Shown here: positions 51,287 to 62,499 of the stretch, one piece after another
Numbering within the stretch: position 1 is the first letter of the stretch
Layout: each line of letters begins with the position of its first letter
Source of the DNA: Chlorophyllum brunneum
Taxonomy: Eukaryota > Basidiomycota > Agaricomycetes > Agaricales > Agaricaceae
Length of the DNA: 64,000 nucleotides
Reading direction: 5' to 3'
Assembly: GCA_963576785.1 (NCBI GenBank)
Contig: OY756139.1
Location: forward strand, 3,906,001 to 3,970,000
Translations under genes and position numbers: made by a program
The notes under the pieces: generated by a model
The model's database searches: none
What the model was told of the DNA's origin: nothing
Seen by the model: only the letters and a program-made list of their open reading frames with translations

Positions 51287-52790
51287 ATGTCTACCAATAA
51301 TATCGTCGCTGGTTTGCCTAAGCTTAATGGGCCTAAGAACTATGTGTTCTGGTCTAGAAGGCTTCAGGATGCCCTAACCCTCATTACTGTCACTGGCTCC
51401 ATGGATGAGGCGCATGGATGCGCTTCGACCCATTCCCGCTCCCGCTCCTCCAACCACTCGTGTTTTAGTGAGTGAGAGACCTAAGCCTCTTACTTGGGTT
51501 AATCCCAAGAAGGTCCAGCAGGCACGAGAGAAAGCTTGTGCTGAGCTCGAGAAAAAGGTACATGCTGAGGCACGAAACTTATGCTTCACCGCCCTTCTCG
51601 AGAACTCACTGCAGATTCAACAGGTGATCACCTGGCGTGACCGTGTCACTGGTCCTTCACCCATGCAAATGGCGAAGAAATGTGCCCTCAATCATTATGA
51701 TTGACGGATGCATGAGGTCTCTCATCCCCGCGCCTCACAAGGCCGATCGGTGACACCTCCTGGTGCACCTTCGGTTCCTTCTGGTCACCCCCCAGGTTGT
51801 ACCTGCGAGGGTCACACGAGAGTGAGTAAATGGTTCTTGAAATATCAGAACCCCAATATTAATGCAACTCGCATCCACTTCACCTTCCTTTTACCCATGG
51901 GTTCACCATATACCTTATTGGTTTCTCCCAAATTTGGGAATAAACTAAATTTGGTTATGCACCATGTGGTAAAGATTCCTAGCATGGACTCAATTGCCCG
52001 GGGTGATTCTCTCGAACCTGGAGAGGTTTGACCGTTCTACCTTCCTCCTCTGGAGGAAATAGTAGCTCCGGCCGTCAGGACCTACGAAGAGGAGTTCCCT
52101 CCTCTTCCTCGGGCCTCCCCTCCAGCGGAGCGATTCCAGAGTAAGAGATATTCTCTTACTCAGAAGAACAAGACCGCTGATAGGCGACCTGCCATACTTG
52201 CAGTGTTGGTAGACGAGGCCTTCAAACAGCTTGAGAGCGAGAAGGAGGTCAATGACCTCATGGTGCCAGCTCAGGATGTCGCCTATGACATCCGCGACCC
52301 AAGGAACCCTGCAAACGTTGCAGGACCCTCTTCTGGACCTCTTCCAAAGTCCCCCAAGTCTGAACCCTTTGCTTCGGCACCTCAATCAGAGGTGTCTCTT
52401 GGGCTTTCATCGATGGACTATGGAAGTGACTTCAAGAAGAAGGGAGGAGCTGGGTACATGATCAATTCGATCTCAGATACTCTTACTAACCCTGATACAC
52501 AGTCCTGTCACCAATATGCCAACTGGCTGACTTCGCAAGAAGAAGGGCAAGGGCAAGGGGAAGGGACGTCGGGGGCCGGGCATGTAGATAAGCAATCGGG
52601 ATCTTTAGGATCCCATAATCATGTATTTTCGCATCGGACAATGAATGAGAAGTGTTTTAACACTTCTCAATTTTCTTGCTTCTCTATGTGCATGCCCAAT
52701 CAGTATTTAAGAGTACCAGATCAAATAAGATCTCGATCGCTAAGCAATGATCAAATCATAATGCCACTAGAAGAATATAGTGACATATGG
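51287..52790 (+). pseudogene. copia-2 gag
   Basis: It starts MSTNNIVAGLPKLNGPKNYV with FWSRRLQDALTLIT, the copia Gag N-terminus. It soon shifts to a second frame (MDALRPIPAPAPPTTRVLVS, Ala/Glu/Lys-rich helix ARREKACAELEKK-like) and continues through stops at 51702 and 52029 to GPSSGPLPKSPKSEPF and a Gln/Gly run. No clear CCHC knuckle is found; a CTCEGHTR segment near 51800 may be a remnant. Confidence 0.7.
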
Positions 52791-55626
52791 TTATTAGACT
52801 CAGGGGCATCATGTCATTATACCCCTTATGCGGAAGACTTCATCAACTTCGAAGAACTCAAAGTTTCGATCCCAATTAAGACTGTAGGAGCACAAGGCCC
52901 CTACCTTAATGCGGTTGGTCTTGGTGCAGTTATGCTTAAGCATAGAGTCTATAACGGGAAGACTGATAGCATTCAACCAATGCAGATATTAATATATCCA
53001 GTCTTTCTTCTGAAAGGAACCTCTGAATGACTAATGTCAGTGGGACAGTTATGCCAAGATGGTAAAACTGTTAGAACAGATGCCAATGAATCAGTAGTTG
53101 TTGATAGCGAAGGAAATGCGATTCTTCAAGCATATCCTTCAGCAAGTCATAACACTACTTTACATTTTGTTAATACCAAAATTGTACATTCAGAACATGC
53201 AGCTATGGCTGCAGATCCGATAGTTGGCTACAAAGTTGTACATGCAAGATTAGGACATCCCTCTAATCGTATCCTCAATCATTTTGAGAAAAATACGATT
53301 GGGTTTACTCTGGTGCGGATTCCCGAGCAAAAACCAGTCTGTGACAGTTGTGCCAAGGGAAAGATGCACCAGAAACCCTTTAGAGAGAACCCTACATGTG
53401 CAAAGTGTCCATTCAAAAGAATTCACTCGGATTTAGTTGAACTTCCGATTCTTTCTTACCATAAATTTAAATGGGTCATGACCATAATGGACAACTTTTC
53501 CTCTCATGGATGGATTCACTTCCTCCATAAGAAGTCAGAAGCAGCAGAAGAAATGAAAAATTTCATTGCCTTAATTTAGACTCAATACAAGACTAAATTA
53601 AAATATCTCTGTACTGATAGAGGAGGAGAGTATGCAACTGACAAGTTACAATCTCATTTGCGCTCATTAGGGATTATACATGAGACTAGTGCACTGCACA
53701 CACACCAACAGAACGGTCGAGCAGAATGCTTGAACCAAACTTTGATGGATAAAGCAGAAGCCATGAGGCATCATGCTTGTATTCCTGACAGTTGGTGGGA
53801 GTTTTCTATAGATCATGCAATACATATCTATAATAAAACACCGGTATCATGGCTCATGTGGAAAACACCTTATGAAGTATTGAATCAGAAGATTCCAGAC
53901 ATCTCCAAAGAGAGAGTCTTTGGCTGTGGTGCTTATGTCTTTCTCCCAAAAGAGATAAGAGACAATAAACTGACAGCAAAGTCAGAACTCATGATCTTCC
54001 TTGGTTGGACATCAGACAGGAAAAACTATCGTTTCATGAGGCACCTAAATGGAAATGTCATCTATACATCTCCAACAGCCGTATTCAGCAAAGAACACTT
54101 CCCTAAATGTATTGGGAAAAAGTGAGAAGAATGGATGAACCAACCATCATCTTCTACTTCTCAAAGCACACCTTTGGAAGTAATCGTCTTCCATGCTCCA
54201 GATCCATATACCAGTGTACCTATTGATAGACCACCAAATCCTATACTCTGAACTTCTCCCGAAAGTTCTCCAGAAGATAGGACTTATAGATCTGTTCATG
54301 GATGAATTCCAACTCCTTTCCCCAAACCTAAAAAGAATAAAGGAAAGGGAAAAGCACCAAATATCAATACAGATGTTCAGGAGGAGTGGGATAGTATTGT
54401 GCAAAACATTCTCTTTCCACCAAGAAAAGCACAAACACCAGAAGATGATGACAGTGATGGGTTATCATATGCTGATCCACCCAATCACCCTGAAGGTCCG
54501 AACCATCCACCTTCTCCAAGAGATGATCTGGATGTACAGCCTTTCATACCCTATACCCCTATCGAAGATAATCGGAATGCTGGTCCTTCTGTACCACGAG
54601 GTCACTTGGATCAAATACCGGTTCCTGAAATACCTCAGAGACCACAAAGAACCAGAAAAGTACCTGAACGTCCAGGGAACTTCTATGGTTCTACAAAGCA
54701 TCCAACCAAAATTCTCCAGAACTATGAAATGTTCCAACCTCCTAAGTCGAAAATAATGAGTTCTACAAGTAGACTTGTTAGACAAATTTGATCAGAGCTT
54801 TCCAAACCTGGAATAATCGATAGACATTCTCAGCATGAAGCTTCTACAATAGAAGACTTATGCAGAGAAGGAGGAGTAGGGATGATCAATTATCTGTGTG
54901 CTCAAAAAGTCAATTCACCATTAGTTCCTATTTCTTTCAAGGATCTAGATTGACTACCATCAGAAGAGAAATCTAAATGGTGGAAAGCATGCTTAGAAGA
55001 GTTAAATTCACTTAGAGAAAGACATGTTTATGACTTAGCTAAACTTCCGCCTGGAAGAAGAGCTGTCAAAAATAGATGGGTCTTCACACCCAAATCAGAT
55101 GGTTGATACCATGCTCGACTAGTAGCAAAAGGATTCTCTCAGATAGAGGGAATTGATTACGATGAATTATTTTCACCAGTAGTCCGTTATGAGACAGCGC
55201 AACTTATATTTGCAGTCGCTGCCCTCAACGATTGGGAGATGCTCAGTTTAGATGTTAAAACTGCTTATCTCTATGGAAAACTGGATGAAGAACTCTATAT
55301 GGAACTTCCAGAAGGTTTCAATACAGGTCGTGGTAATACGGTTTGGAAATTAAACCGAGCCATATATGGACTAAAGCAGTCTGGATGACAATGGTGGAAG
55401 GAATTGACTAAGTCAATGACTGACCTAGGATTTGTCCAATCCAAGTTAGATGCTGGAGTCTATTATTACTATGACCCTGAAACCAAAGAGCTTATTATAG
55501 CTCTGGTCTATGTAGATGACTCAATGTTTGTTGGAATCAGAGGTTCTAGACTTCTACATGAGAAGCGAGCACTCTTTATGAAGAAATGGGAATGCCGAGA
55601 CCTTGGTCCAACCAAAGAGTTCCTCG
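52770..55626 (+). pseudogene. copia-2 pol (protease, integrase, RT)
   Basis: Protease IWLLDSGASCHYTPYAED; GAG-pre-integrase VVHARLGHPSNRILNHF with CDSCAKGKMHQKP; integrase core HSDLVELP, MDNFSSHGWIHFLHKKSE, CTDRGGEYATDKL, HQQNGRAECLNQTL; RT with AVKNRWVFTPKSDG, LDVKTAYLYGKLDEE, LNRAIYGLKQSG and ALVYVDDSMFVG (YVDD intact). TGA codons replace Arg in SDGRYHARL (55105) and SGRQWWK (55387), and TAG/TGA stops lie at 53577, 54122 and 54949. It is truncated before RNase H. Confidence 0.9.
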
Positions 55627-57628
55627 CATCCCTTCTTTGACTCGTAACACCACCATTGATTTGTGAAACTCAATTATACGGTACCAGTCTATAGCACTAG
55701 GATACATTTCATGCCTGCTTTACATTCTAATCTCTCTCTGAGAGATCCTACACCTGACAGCAACGGAGACGTCTTTGGGGACACAACACATGTTCCATCC
55801 TCCTTTATATTCGCGGCCTCTGTGGCTCTGCCCCCTCCAGGCATCCTATTCCCTAGGACGCCAACTGCACCTAGGCCGTTAGTTCCCACCGATCAGGCCT
55901 ACAGCAATACGATTCTCCCGTCGGTCCTCAGCAGAAGGCCAACCACACCTCCGATGTCCATGGCATCCCTATCTGGCGATGGAGAGAAAACAATCCATCG
56001 AGTTTCTAAATGGGTAAGGCCAGATGGCAATCAGTACTACTCAGGAAAAGACTGGGCAGACCAGGTTGAAGAAGAGTTGGAACCTAAAGTCCAACAAGAA
56101 GACAAGGAGTGAGAAGATGCTCCTGAGGAATTTTACAACAATGTGGTAAGGGAAGTGGGCAAGATCTCAGAGTGGGTCAAAGCCTGCAGTACCTTCAACA
56201 TGAGCGGTGACGAAGGCCTCACATTTGGACGGGCCTTTACAGAACTAACGGGGACCTTGATGAAGGCGGGATGGCTCAAGGTTGCCGTCGATGAGAAGAA
56301 GAACAATCTCCACAGATGGTTGGGGGTAAATTTTGGTAAGATCATTGTCCATGCTAAGGAAACCCCCCAGCCGGACGATTCTCCCCTTTGCTGCATGGCC
56401 CCCCAAAGCCCCATGCGAAAACCTGACAATGTCTGCATGGAGGTTGTCGAGCACATTGTCACCCCCGATGTCGTCACTCATTCGGGTATCTCCGTTGATG
56501 ACGCACCGGCTGGCAATGAAGTCACTCATTTGGGTATCTCCAATGATGATGTGCAGATGATTACCGAGGTGGAATTCAAGACCGTCGTCAACAAAAAGAA
56601 GAGTGGGGGCCAGAAGCCCAAAGGGGCGGTCATGAAGACTGCTAATGCCGGACAGAAGACATCCAAAACTCCCACCCCTCCCCCTCCCGCTGTGCCTGCC
56701 AAGGCCACCAAAACTCCGGGGTCTCAGCCTAACACTAGCGATGCCAAGAAACCCCAGGAAGGAACAAAGACTTCCTATGCCGCAGCTGCAGCAAAAAAGG
56801 GTAACAATACCACTCCCGCTGTCCCCCCTTTCACAAACACCTGGGACCCTCTCAAACTCTTGGAGTTTGCGAGCAAATTCCCGGAACTGTCCAATGAGAA
56901 GATTGTAGCAATGTACGATGCTGCTTTCTCCTCCTCCTCCTCCCCCGCAAATAAGAAGCCGGCTAAGAAGGCTGGTACTATCCGCTCCACCCTAAATGGT
57001 CCATTGCGCAAGCAAGTGATCATTCCCCTTCTCACCGGGCCCAACGTCACCAACTTTGGGGCTATCATCAACTCTCTAAACACATGCCTTATAGCGGAGA
57101 AGTCCAAGATGAGGGTTATCGCCACCTCGCAGGGTAAGCTGGGCCTTATGGTCCACACCTCGGAGGTGTTAACCCCCACGGAGCTCAATGTCGTCAAGAC
57201 ATGGCTCAAAGACAAGTTCGGAGGAGTCACCACGGGCGATGTATCCCTCCCAAAGTCGAAATCATTCGTGAAAGTCACAGACGTCAGTTACATCATGCCC
57301 CGAGGACAGATCCTCACAGAGGCCGATGTGGTCACCAGCATCCGGAATTCGATCCATTCTGACGACATCCAATTCGTGACGCAGCCACGAGTGCGACGCA
57401 ACTCCAAGCACTTGGACACCTGTATAGTATGGTTTGAGATCTGGGACTCCAAAGCAGGGTCCAACATTGCCAAAATCAAGGATAAGTTCCTCAACATCTA
57501 CGGAGGACTCTTTCCCATCAGGAGAGCCACCGCCAATCCGGGAGTACCATTCTGCGGAAAATGCTGCAGATGGGGCCACCCTCTAGTCTGCTGCTGAGCA
57601 AGGCTCTTCACCTGCACACACTGCAAGG
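55627..57628 (+). mobile_element. LINE copy 3 (5' end and ORF1, cut by Ty3-A copy 3)
   Basis: It starts CATCCCTTCTTTGACTCG within copia-2. ORF1 from about 55711 (MPALHSNLSLRDPTPDSNG) has one TGA at 56110-56112, then is open for 484 codons (56143-57597). The open part holds a helical N-terminal part, a Pro/Ala/Lys-rich linker, a globular region (KQVIIPLLTGPNVTNFGAI to KDKFGGVTTGDV) and the start of a zinc knuckle CGKCCRWGHPLVCC, followed by a TGA where Arg (CGA) is expected. Such ORF1 proteins bind RNA in the LINE RNP. The Ty3-A LTR at 57629 cuts it. The endonuclease/RT ORF is not in the window. Confidence 0.88.
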
Positions 57629-57930
57629 TGTTATGACCTTAGTCTCTGACTCAGGTTGCAAGCCTTTGGATAAAGGAAAGGAAGTAGAGAAAGGAAGAAG
57701 GGATGATACGATTGGTAAAGTGTAAGGAATACATCAAGTATTACTATACTTTATATACTAGTGGTAAGAGCTAAGAATAAGGGAGACGAGTAAAGGAGTC
57801 ATAGGAGACGAGTAGAATGAGTCAGGTAGGAGGCATAGCCTCTAGGGGGTGATACAGGAGGTGAAATGAGTATGAGGGTACACGAGGTAACGGGCGCATG
57901 ATGGGAATGAACAGTCTATAGTTCGTAACA
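57629..57930 (-). repeat. Ty3-A copy 3, 3' LTR
   Basis: 302 bp, TGTTATGACC...TTCGTAACA in plus orientation, followed by the polypurine tract (57931-57947). Against the visible part of the other LTR there are four differences, one of them at a CpG. Confidence 0.95.
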
Positions 57931-58037
57931 ATACCTCCCTTTCAAGCTTCATGTCCTCATGATGCATATTACTGTAAAAGTCCTTTGTAAAATAAAGCAT
58001 ACGGAATTTGGGGAAAGTAGAAAAATGCGATGAGTAT

Positions 58038-58874
58038 TTACTCATTCATAGGCACGGCCGCTCCCAGAGCTCTGGCCAAGTCCTTCTTGTTTCCTCCGAT
58101 GAGAGGTGTCTTGTCAACGCGTCGTAAGCCAATCCAGAGGGGTGCGTGTGGCGGTCCTTCTTTGAACAGGAAGTGGGTGTGATTGTTATACGTGGTGTTG
58201 TCGTTGGTGTGATTGCTTAAGAGCTTGTGCACGATGCCCTTCCAGTAGTCATTGTCCTTTTCACCTTCTGATTTCAAGGTGTTATATCCTGTCGGTGGGT
58301 GGAAGGTCATGGGTGTGATGGGGGGTACTACCATGGTGAGGATGGTTTGGAGATGGGCTACTTCTTCTTCGATGTCAGGGTGAAGTAGTTGATCGGCGGC
58401 TGTTCTTCCTTGTGTCTTTTGTTCGCATGTATGGCAGATGTGGTGCTGGATGGGGAATGGGTCGTTACTAACAAGTAGTCGGTTAACAATGTGGTGGGAG
58501 AGATTGTCTGTGCTCCTTGACTCGTACGTATTGAGTCGCTCAGCTAGGGCTACGAGGATGCTATGCATCCGTGCTCGTATATTGGAGATGACGAGGAGTT
58601 GCAGGTCGTCGTTGATTTCGTATAAGTGTCTTTCCAATTGATCTCTCCTTCCTTCATCGGTGATGAACTGGTTGAGTCTCGGAGTGGCCTCGGATAAGGT
58701 GTCCATTATTTTAGAGGCACCTTCTTGGGTTGCTTTCACTGCTGCGCCCAATAGTATTATAGTGTCGACTAAGGTTTCTCCTTCTACGAGTTCCTCGTGG
58801 CTGGTTCTTTCTGGGACAAGTTCATCAAATTCTTTGAGGTAGGGGTATGGGGTAAGTTGGCGTTTGGCAGGCAT
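58038..58874 (-). CDS. Ty3-A copy 3 third reading frame (intact)
   Basis: A 278-aa product starting MPAKRQLTPYPYLKEFDELV, downstream of pol. It is predicted to be mostly helical and charged: ELVEGETLVDTIILLGAAVK, RRDQLERHLYEINDDLQLL, IRARMHSILVALAERL. It has one CHTC pair (ICHTCEQKTQG) and a C-terminal region with FHPPTGYNTLKSEGEKD, DYWKGIVHKLLSNH and PLWIGLRRVDK. No signal peptide or membrane span, so it is not an envelope. Pol ends in ATGA, where the ATG opens a short frame (MNNKPH...) that is out of frame with this one. Translation may need reinitiation or a spliced RNA. A homologous frame is kept in three elements here, which suggests a real function in the element. I recognise no domain. 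Confidence 0.8.
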   Translation of the reverse strand: MPAKRQLTPYPYLKEFDELVPERTSHEELVEGETLVDTIILLGAAVKATQEGASKIMDTLSEATPRLNQFITDEGRRDQLERHLYEINDDLQLLVISNIRARMHSILVALAERLNTYESRSTDNLSHHIVNRLLVSNDPFPIQHHICHTCEQKTQGRTAADQLLHPDIEEEVAHLQTILTMVVPPITPMTFHPPTGYNTLKSEGEKDNDYWKGIVHKLLSNHTNDNTTYNNHTHFLFKEGPPHAPLWIGLRRVDKTPLIGGNKKDLARALGAAVPMNE

Positions 58875-58971
58875 GGTGTGTTGTAAAGATAGTTGGCGAA
58901 GTCAAGTGTGAAATGGATACCACAAGTGATGCGTTGAGTGTAGTGGTTGCTTGGAATGTGAGGTTTGTTGT

Positions 58972-61900
58972 TCATAATTGCTGCTTTTTACCTCCCCTTT
59001 TTATAGGTTTCGTCCTCGAAATCTTGCTCATAAATTCCTGTACCACTTCCTTGGTGTTGTCTAAATTTGTCTTGTCTTCCCATGTATCTTCTTCGGACGT
59101 ATATCCTTTCCAGTGTACTAGGTACTGCTTTCGTTTTCCTTTTGTGCGGTGTCCTCGGACTTCGTCTACTTCGTAGTGTTCCTCATCATTGACTATCTCG
59201 GGGATCGGTGGTGGCGGAGTGCGCTGGCTGTCATACTCGGGGTTATGATAGGGGGAGAGTAGTCTGCTGTTGAACACGTCGTGTATCGCCCATGTTTCAG
59301 GTAGCTCCAGCCGGTAGCTTGTTTCACCTATTTTTTCTTTTACTTGGAACGGTCCGTATCTCCTGTGGTCAAGTTTTTTTGTCGGTCTTGTTGTCCTAAT
59401 ATTGTCTGCCTCGAGCCAAATTTGGTCTCCTGCTCGGTACTTGTGTTCTGGCTTTGTGCTGTTCCGTTTCTCCATTTGTACCTGGTTTTGTTGTAGCATC
59501 TTGATCGTCTCTTGGCATATGTCCTGTAGCTCCTGTATTCTCTCCGTGATCGCAGGGGCCTTGATCTCATTTGAGATGTCTCCTTTCCATGGGTGTCGTC
59601 CGTATACTATCTGGAACAGTGAATGTCCCGTGGCACTATGTGTTTTATCATTATACTGGAATTCTGCATTGCTGAGCCATTTCTTCCAGTTGTCTTGCAC
59701 ATGGTTGATTACACTTCTGAGGTAGGCCTCGACCTCTTGGTTGATGCACTCCGTTTGACTGTCTGTTTGTGGATGGTATGCCGTGGATAGGTTGTGTTGG
59801 GTGCCAGTTGCTCTGCAAAGTTCCGCCATGAATTTTGATGCAAATTGTGGACCTCTGTCACTGATGATCCTGTGTGGTATCCCATGTTGTCTCCATATGT
59901 CATCCCAATATATATCTCCTAGCTCCTCGGATGATAGGGTGGTGTTAACTGCGCATAGTCTGATCATTTTGCTGAAACAATCAACGATGACAAGTATCGC
60001 GTCGTATCCCTCTGATTCTGGCAGTGGTCCTATCATGTCGATTGATATCTCTTCCCATGGTCCGGTGGGTATTGGTAGTGGATGGAGGTGTGTGGTAGGT
60101 CGTGTTCGGAGTATTTTGTTTTGTTGACATGTGTCGCATCCCTTGATGTATTGTTTAACATCATTGCGCATTTGTGGCCACCAATATGTCCTTTTGAGGA
60201 GTTCGATCATTCTGTGTTGTCCCGGGTGTCCTACGTCCATTCTGTCGTGGTGTTGTTGGAGTATTTCTTGGCATAACTCGGTGTTTGGTGGTACGTATAT
60301 TCTTCCTTCGAAGATGGGTAATCCATCAGTTTCCCATATCTCTTCTGGTCGTTTCTCTTTTTCTCTTAACCATTGTGTTTCTCTCCTCTGCTCCTTTCGT
60401 AATCGGTGTTTCAGGTCTTCTTCTCCCGATATTTCCCAAATTTGTCTGATTTCGGTGGTAGTGTTATCGAATAAGTGGTCAGGTAATAGCATGATATTTG
60501 TATTGTCTTTGGTTGTGTCCGTTTTTGCCAATCTTGATAGCACATCTGCTTTCATGTTTGTCTTTCCGGGTATGTGTTTTAGTGTGTAGTGGTATTCCTG
60601 TAGTTCCAGTTGCCATCTTGCCTGTCGTCCTGTGAGTTGTTGCAGTTTCCTGAAGTATTCTAAGTTCTTGTGATCCGTCCATATCTCGAATGGTTTGTTG
60701 GCATCGAGTAGGTATTGTCTCCACGTTTTGATCGCTTCTCGGATTGCTAGTAGTTCTTTGTCGTAGATTTGGTAGTTTCGTTCTGCCGGTGTCATTGTTC
60801 TCGAGTGGAAGGCGATTGGGTGCCACTGGTCCCTCTGATTTTGTGATAATACCGCTCCTACTCCGTATCCTGATGCATCCACCTCTACCCTGTATTGTCC
60901 TTTGTCTTGAGGCATTGCTAGTACTGGTTCGTTCGTGATTTTCTCTTTGATCTTCTCAAATGCCTGTTGTTGTCGTTCTGTCCATGACCATTGCGCGTCT
61001 TTCTTCTTTAGCTCGTGTAGGGGTGTTGCTATGTTACTGAAGTCTTGTATGAACCGTCGGTAGAAGTTTGCGAAACCCAGGAATTTTTCGACGTCTTTCA
61101 CAGTTTTGGGTGTTGGCCATTCTCTTACTGCTTTCACCTTCTCTTCCTCCATTTTAACACTGCTTTGTCCCACTATAAAACCCAGTATGGGTATTTCCTT
61201 TGCATCGAACACGCATTTTGACCTCTTGAAGTAGAGCTGGTGCTTGGCTGCGATGTCTAAGAACCGCGTTGTTCTTTCCTCGAGTTCTTCTTGTGTGGTG
61301 CCTGGGATGACAAAATCGTCCATGTAGTTGACGAGCGCTCCCTCATGTAATATTTCCCGAAATACTGTGTTCATCATCCTCTGAAAGGTTGCCGGTGAAT
61401 TGCTCATCCCGAAGAACATGACTGTAGGTTCGAATAATCCGTTGTTTGTTACAAACGCTGCTTTCCATTCGTCTCCTTTTCTGATTCTGACATTGTTATA
61501 TCCCCAGATGATATCGAGCTTGTTGAACACCTTCACATCTTTTAGTCGATCTAGAACTTCACTTATGAGTGGCAGTGGTGTTTTATCCTTGATGGTGTGT
61601 ACATTCAGCTTTTTGTAATCTTGTACCAGGCATTTTGTTCCGTCCTTTTTGGGTATAAAGAAACATGGTGTGGCGTAGGGGGATTGTGATGGTCTGATTC
61701 GTCCTGAGGCGAGGTTCTTGTCAAGGAACTTCCGTAGTTCCTGTTTCTCCACTATTGTCATTGGGTAGACCTTAGACTGTAGTACCGGGGGTGCATCCTC
61801 AGACAGGTTTATCTCGTGGTCCCATACCGTGTGTTCGGGTAGTTTATCGAAGTTCTTCTTGTTGAATAGGTGGGTGTATCGTCGGAGGTATGGTGGTAGA

Positions 61901-62499
61901 TCTTCATCATTCGTCCGGTCCGCCTTTTTCTCTTCAATGTGTTCTTTGACTGTCCGTATTTTCTCGTTAAACTGTATGTTGCTATGTGATATTTTGCAAT
62001 CATCTGGGCATCTGGTGAATCGTATGACGTGATTGTTCCAATCAATTTCCGGGTTATGCTTGACCAGCCAGTCGTGTCCGAGATATAAGTCTGCACTTTC
62101 CAGTTGTGTTACCAAAGCGTCGATTTGTTCCGTGTGGTTGCCGTTGTTTAATACCAGTTGTGCCTTGTCCATTATTTCTCCTTTTTTATTTTCTGTTCTG
62201 TCGGTATTGATTACTCTGATCGGAGTTTCCAGGGGTTTGGTCGGGATCTGCTCTTCTTTTATCGTTCGTTGTGCTATGCACGTGTGGGTGCATCCGGAGT
62301 CTACGAGGGTTGTAATTGGTCTGCGTCCTTTTCTTGTCTGGATTGTTGAGTCGAGGAGGAGTTCGCGCGTAGAGTTTTGTTTTTGGGGAATCACGTATCG
62401 TCTATTGTGTGATAAAACAGAAACTCTAGGTTTATTGGCTTGCGGGTTTGCGCCTACTCGGAGCCTTCGACAAAATCCTCTTTCTCCTCCATTTCTTGT
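58972..62499 (-). CDS. Ty3-A copy 3 pol polyprotein (intact)
   Basis: The frame is open from 62499 to TGA at 58972 (1175 codons), overlapping gag by 46 nt in the -1 frame, so it is probably made by frameshift from gag. I see no canonical slippery heptamer. Numbering from the first GTG (62394): protease VDSGCTHT at 31-38; RT with FNKLDIIWGYNN and NYMDDFVIPG at about 352-361; RNase H with VEVDASGYGVGA at about 505; integrase zinc finger HHDRMDVGHPGQH...CDTCQQN at about 715-755; DDE with SIDMIGPL, SDRGPQFASKF and INQEVEAYL; GPF-type segment KLDHRRYGPFQV; chromodomain HYEVDEVRGHRTKGKRKQYL...WKGYTSEEDTWED at the C-terminus. All catalytic residues are present, so this copy could supply enzyme. Confidence 0.96.
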   Translation of the reverse strand, partial: TRNGGERGFCRRLRVGANPQANKPRVSVLSHNRRYVIPQKQNSTRELLLDSTIQTRKGRRPITTLVDSGCTHTCIAQRTIKEEQIPTKPLETPIRVINTDRTENKKGEIMDKAQLVLNNGNHTEQIDALVTQLESADLYLGHDWLVKHNPEIDWNNHVIRFTRCPDDCKISHSNIQFNEKIRTVKEHIEEKKADRTNDEDLPPYLRRYTHLFNKKNFDKLPEHTVWDHEINLSEDAPPVLQSKVYPMTIVEKQELRKFLDKNLASGRIRPSQSPYATPCFFIPKKDGTKCLVQDYKKLNVHTIKDKTPLPLISEVLDRLKDVKVFNKLDIIWGYNNVRIRKGDEWKAAFVTNNGLFEPTVMFFGMSNSPATFQRMMNTVFREILHEGALVNYMDDFVIPGTTQEELEERTTRFLDIAAKHQLYFKRSKCVFDAKEIPILGFIVGQSSVKMEEEKVKAVREWPTPKTVKDVEKFLGFANFYRRFIQDFSNIATPLHELKKKDAQWSWTERQQQAFEKIKEKITNEPVLAMPQDKGQYRVEVDASGYGVGAVLSQNQRDQWHPIAFHSRTMTPAERNYQIYDKELLAIREAIKTWRQYLLDANKPFEIWTDHKNLEYFRKLQQLTGRQARWQLELQEYHYTLKHIPGKTNMKADVLSRLAKTDTTKDNTNIMLLPDHLFDNTTTEIRQIWEISGEEDLKHRLRKEQRRETQWLREKEKRPEEIWETDGLPIFEGRIYVPPNTELCQEILQQHHDRMDVGHPGQHRMIELLKRTYWWPQMRNDVKQYIKGCDTCQQNKILRTRPTTHLHPLPIPTGPWEEISIDMIGPLPESEGYDAILVIVDCFSKMIRLCAVNTTLSSEELGDIYWDDIWRQHGIPHRIISDRGPQFASKFMAELCRATGTQHNLSTAYHPQTDSQTECINQEVEAYLRSVINHVQDNWKKWLSNAEFQYNDKTHSATGHSLFQIVYGRHPWKGDISNEIKAPAITERIQELQDICQETIKMLQQNQVQMEKRNSTKPEHKYRAGDQIWLEADNIRTTRPTKKLDHRRYGPFQVKEKIGETSYRLELPETWAIHDVFNSRLLSPYHNPEYDSQRTPPPPIPEIVNDEEHYEVDEVRGHRTKGKRKQYLVHWKGYTSEEDTWEDKTNLDNTKEVVQEFMSKISRTKPIKRGGKKQQL

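Larger units (their letters stand above)
50419..55626 (+). mobile_element. Ty1/copia element copia-2 (3' part lost to LINE)
   Basis: LTR 50419-51125, PBS 51126-51140, gag and pol in copia order (protease, integrase, RT), ending at GPTKEFL, where LINE copy 3 is inserted. The 3' LTR and RNase H are not in the window. Only a few stops interrupt it, so it is much younger than copia-1, and several of them are CGA to TGA. Confidence 0.92.
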
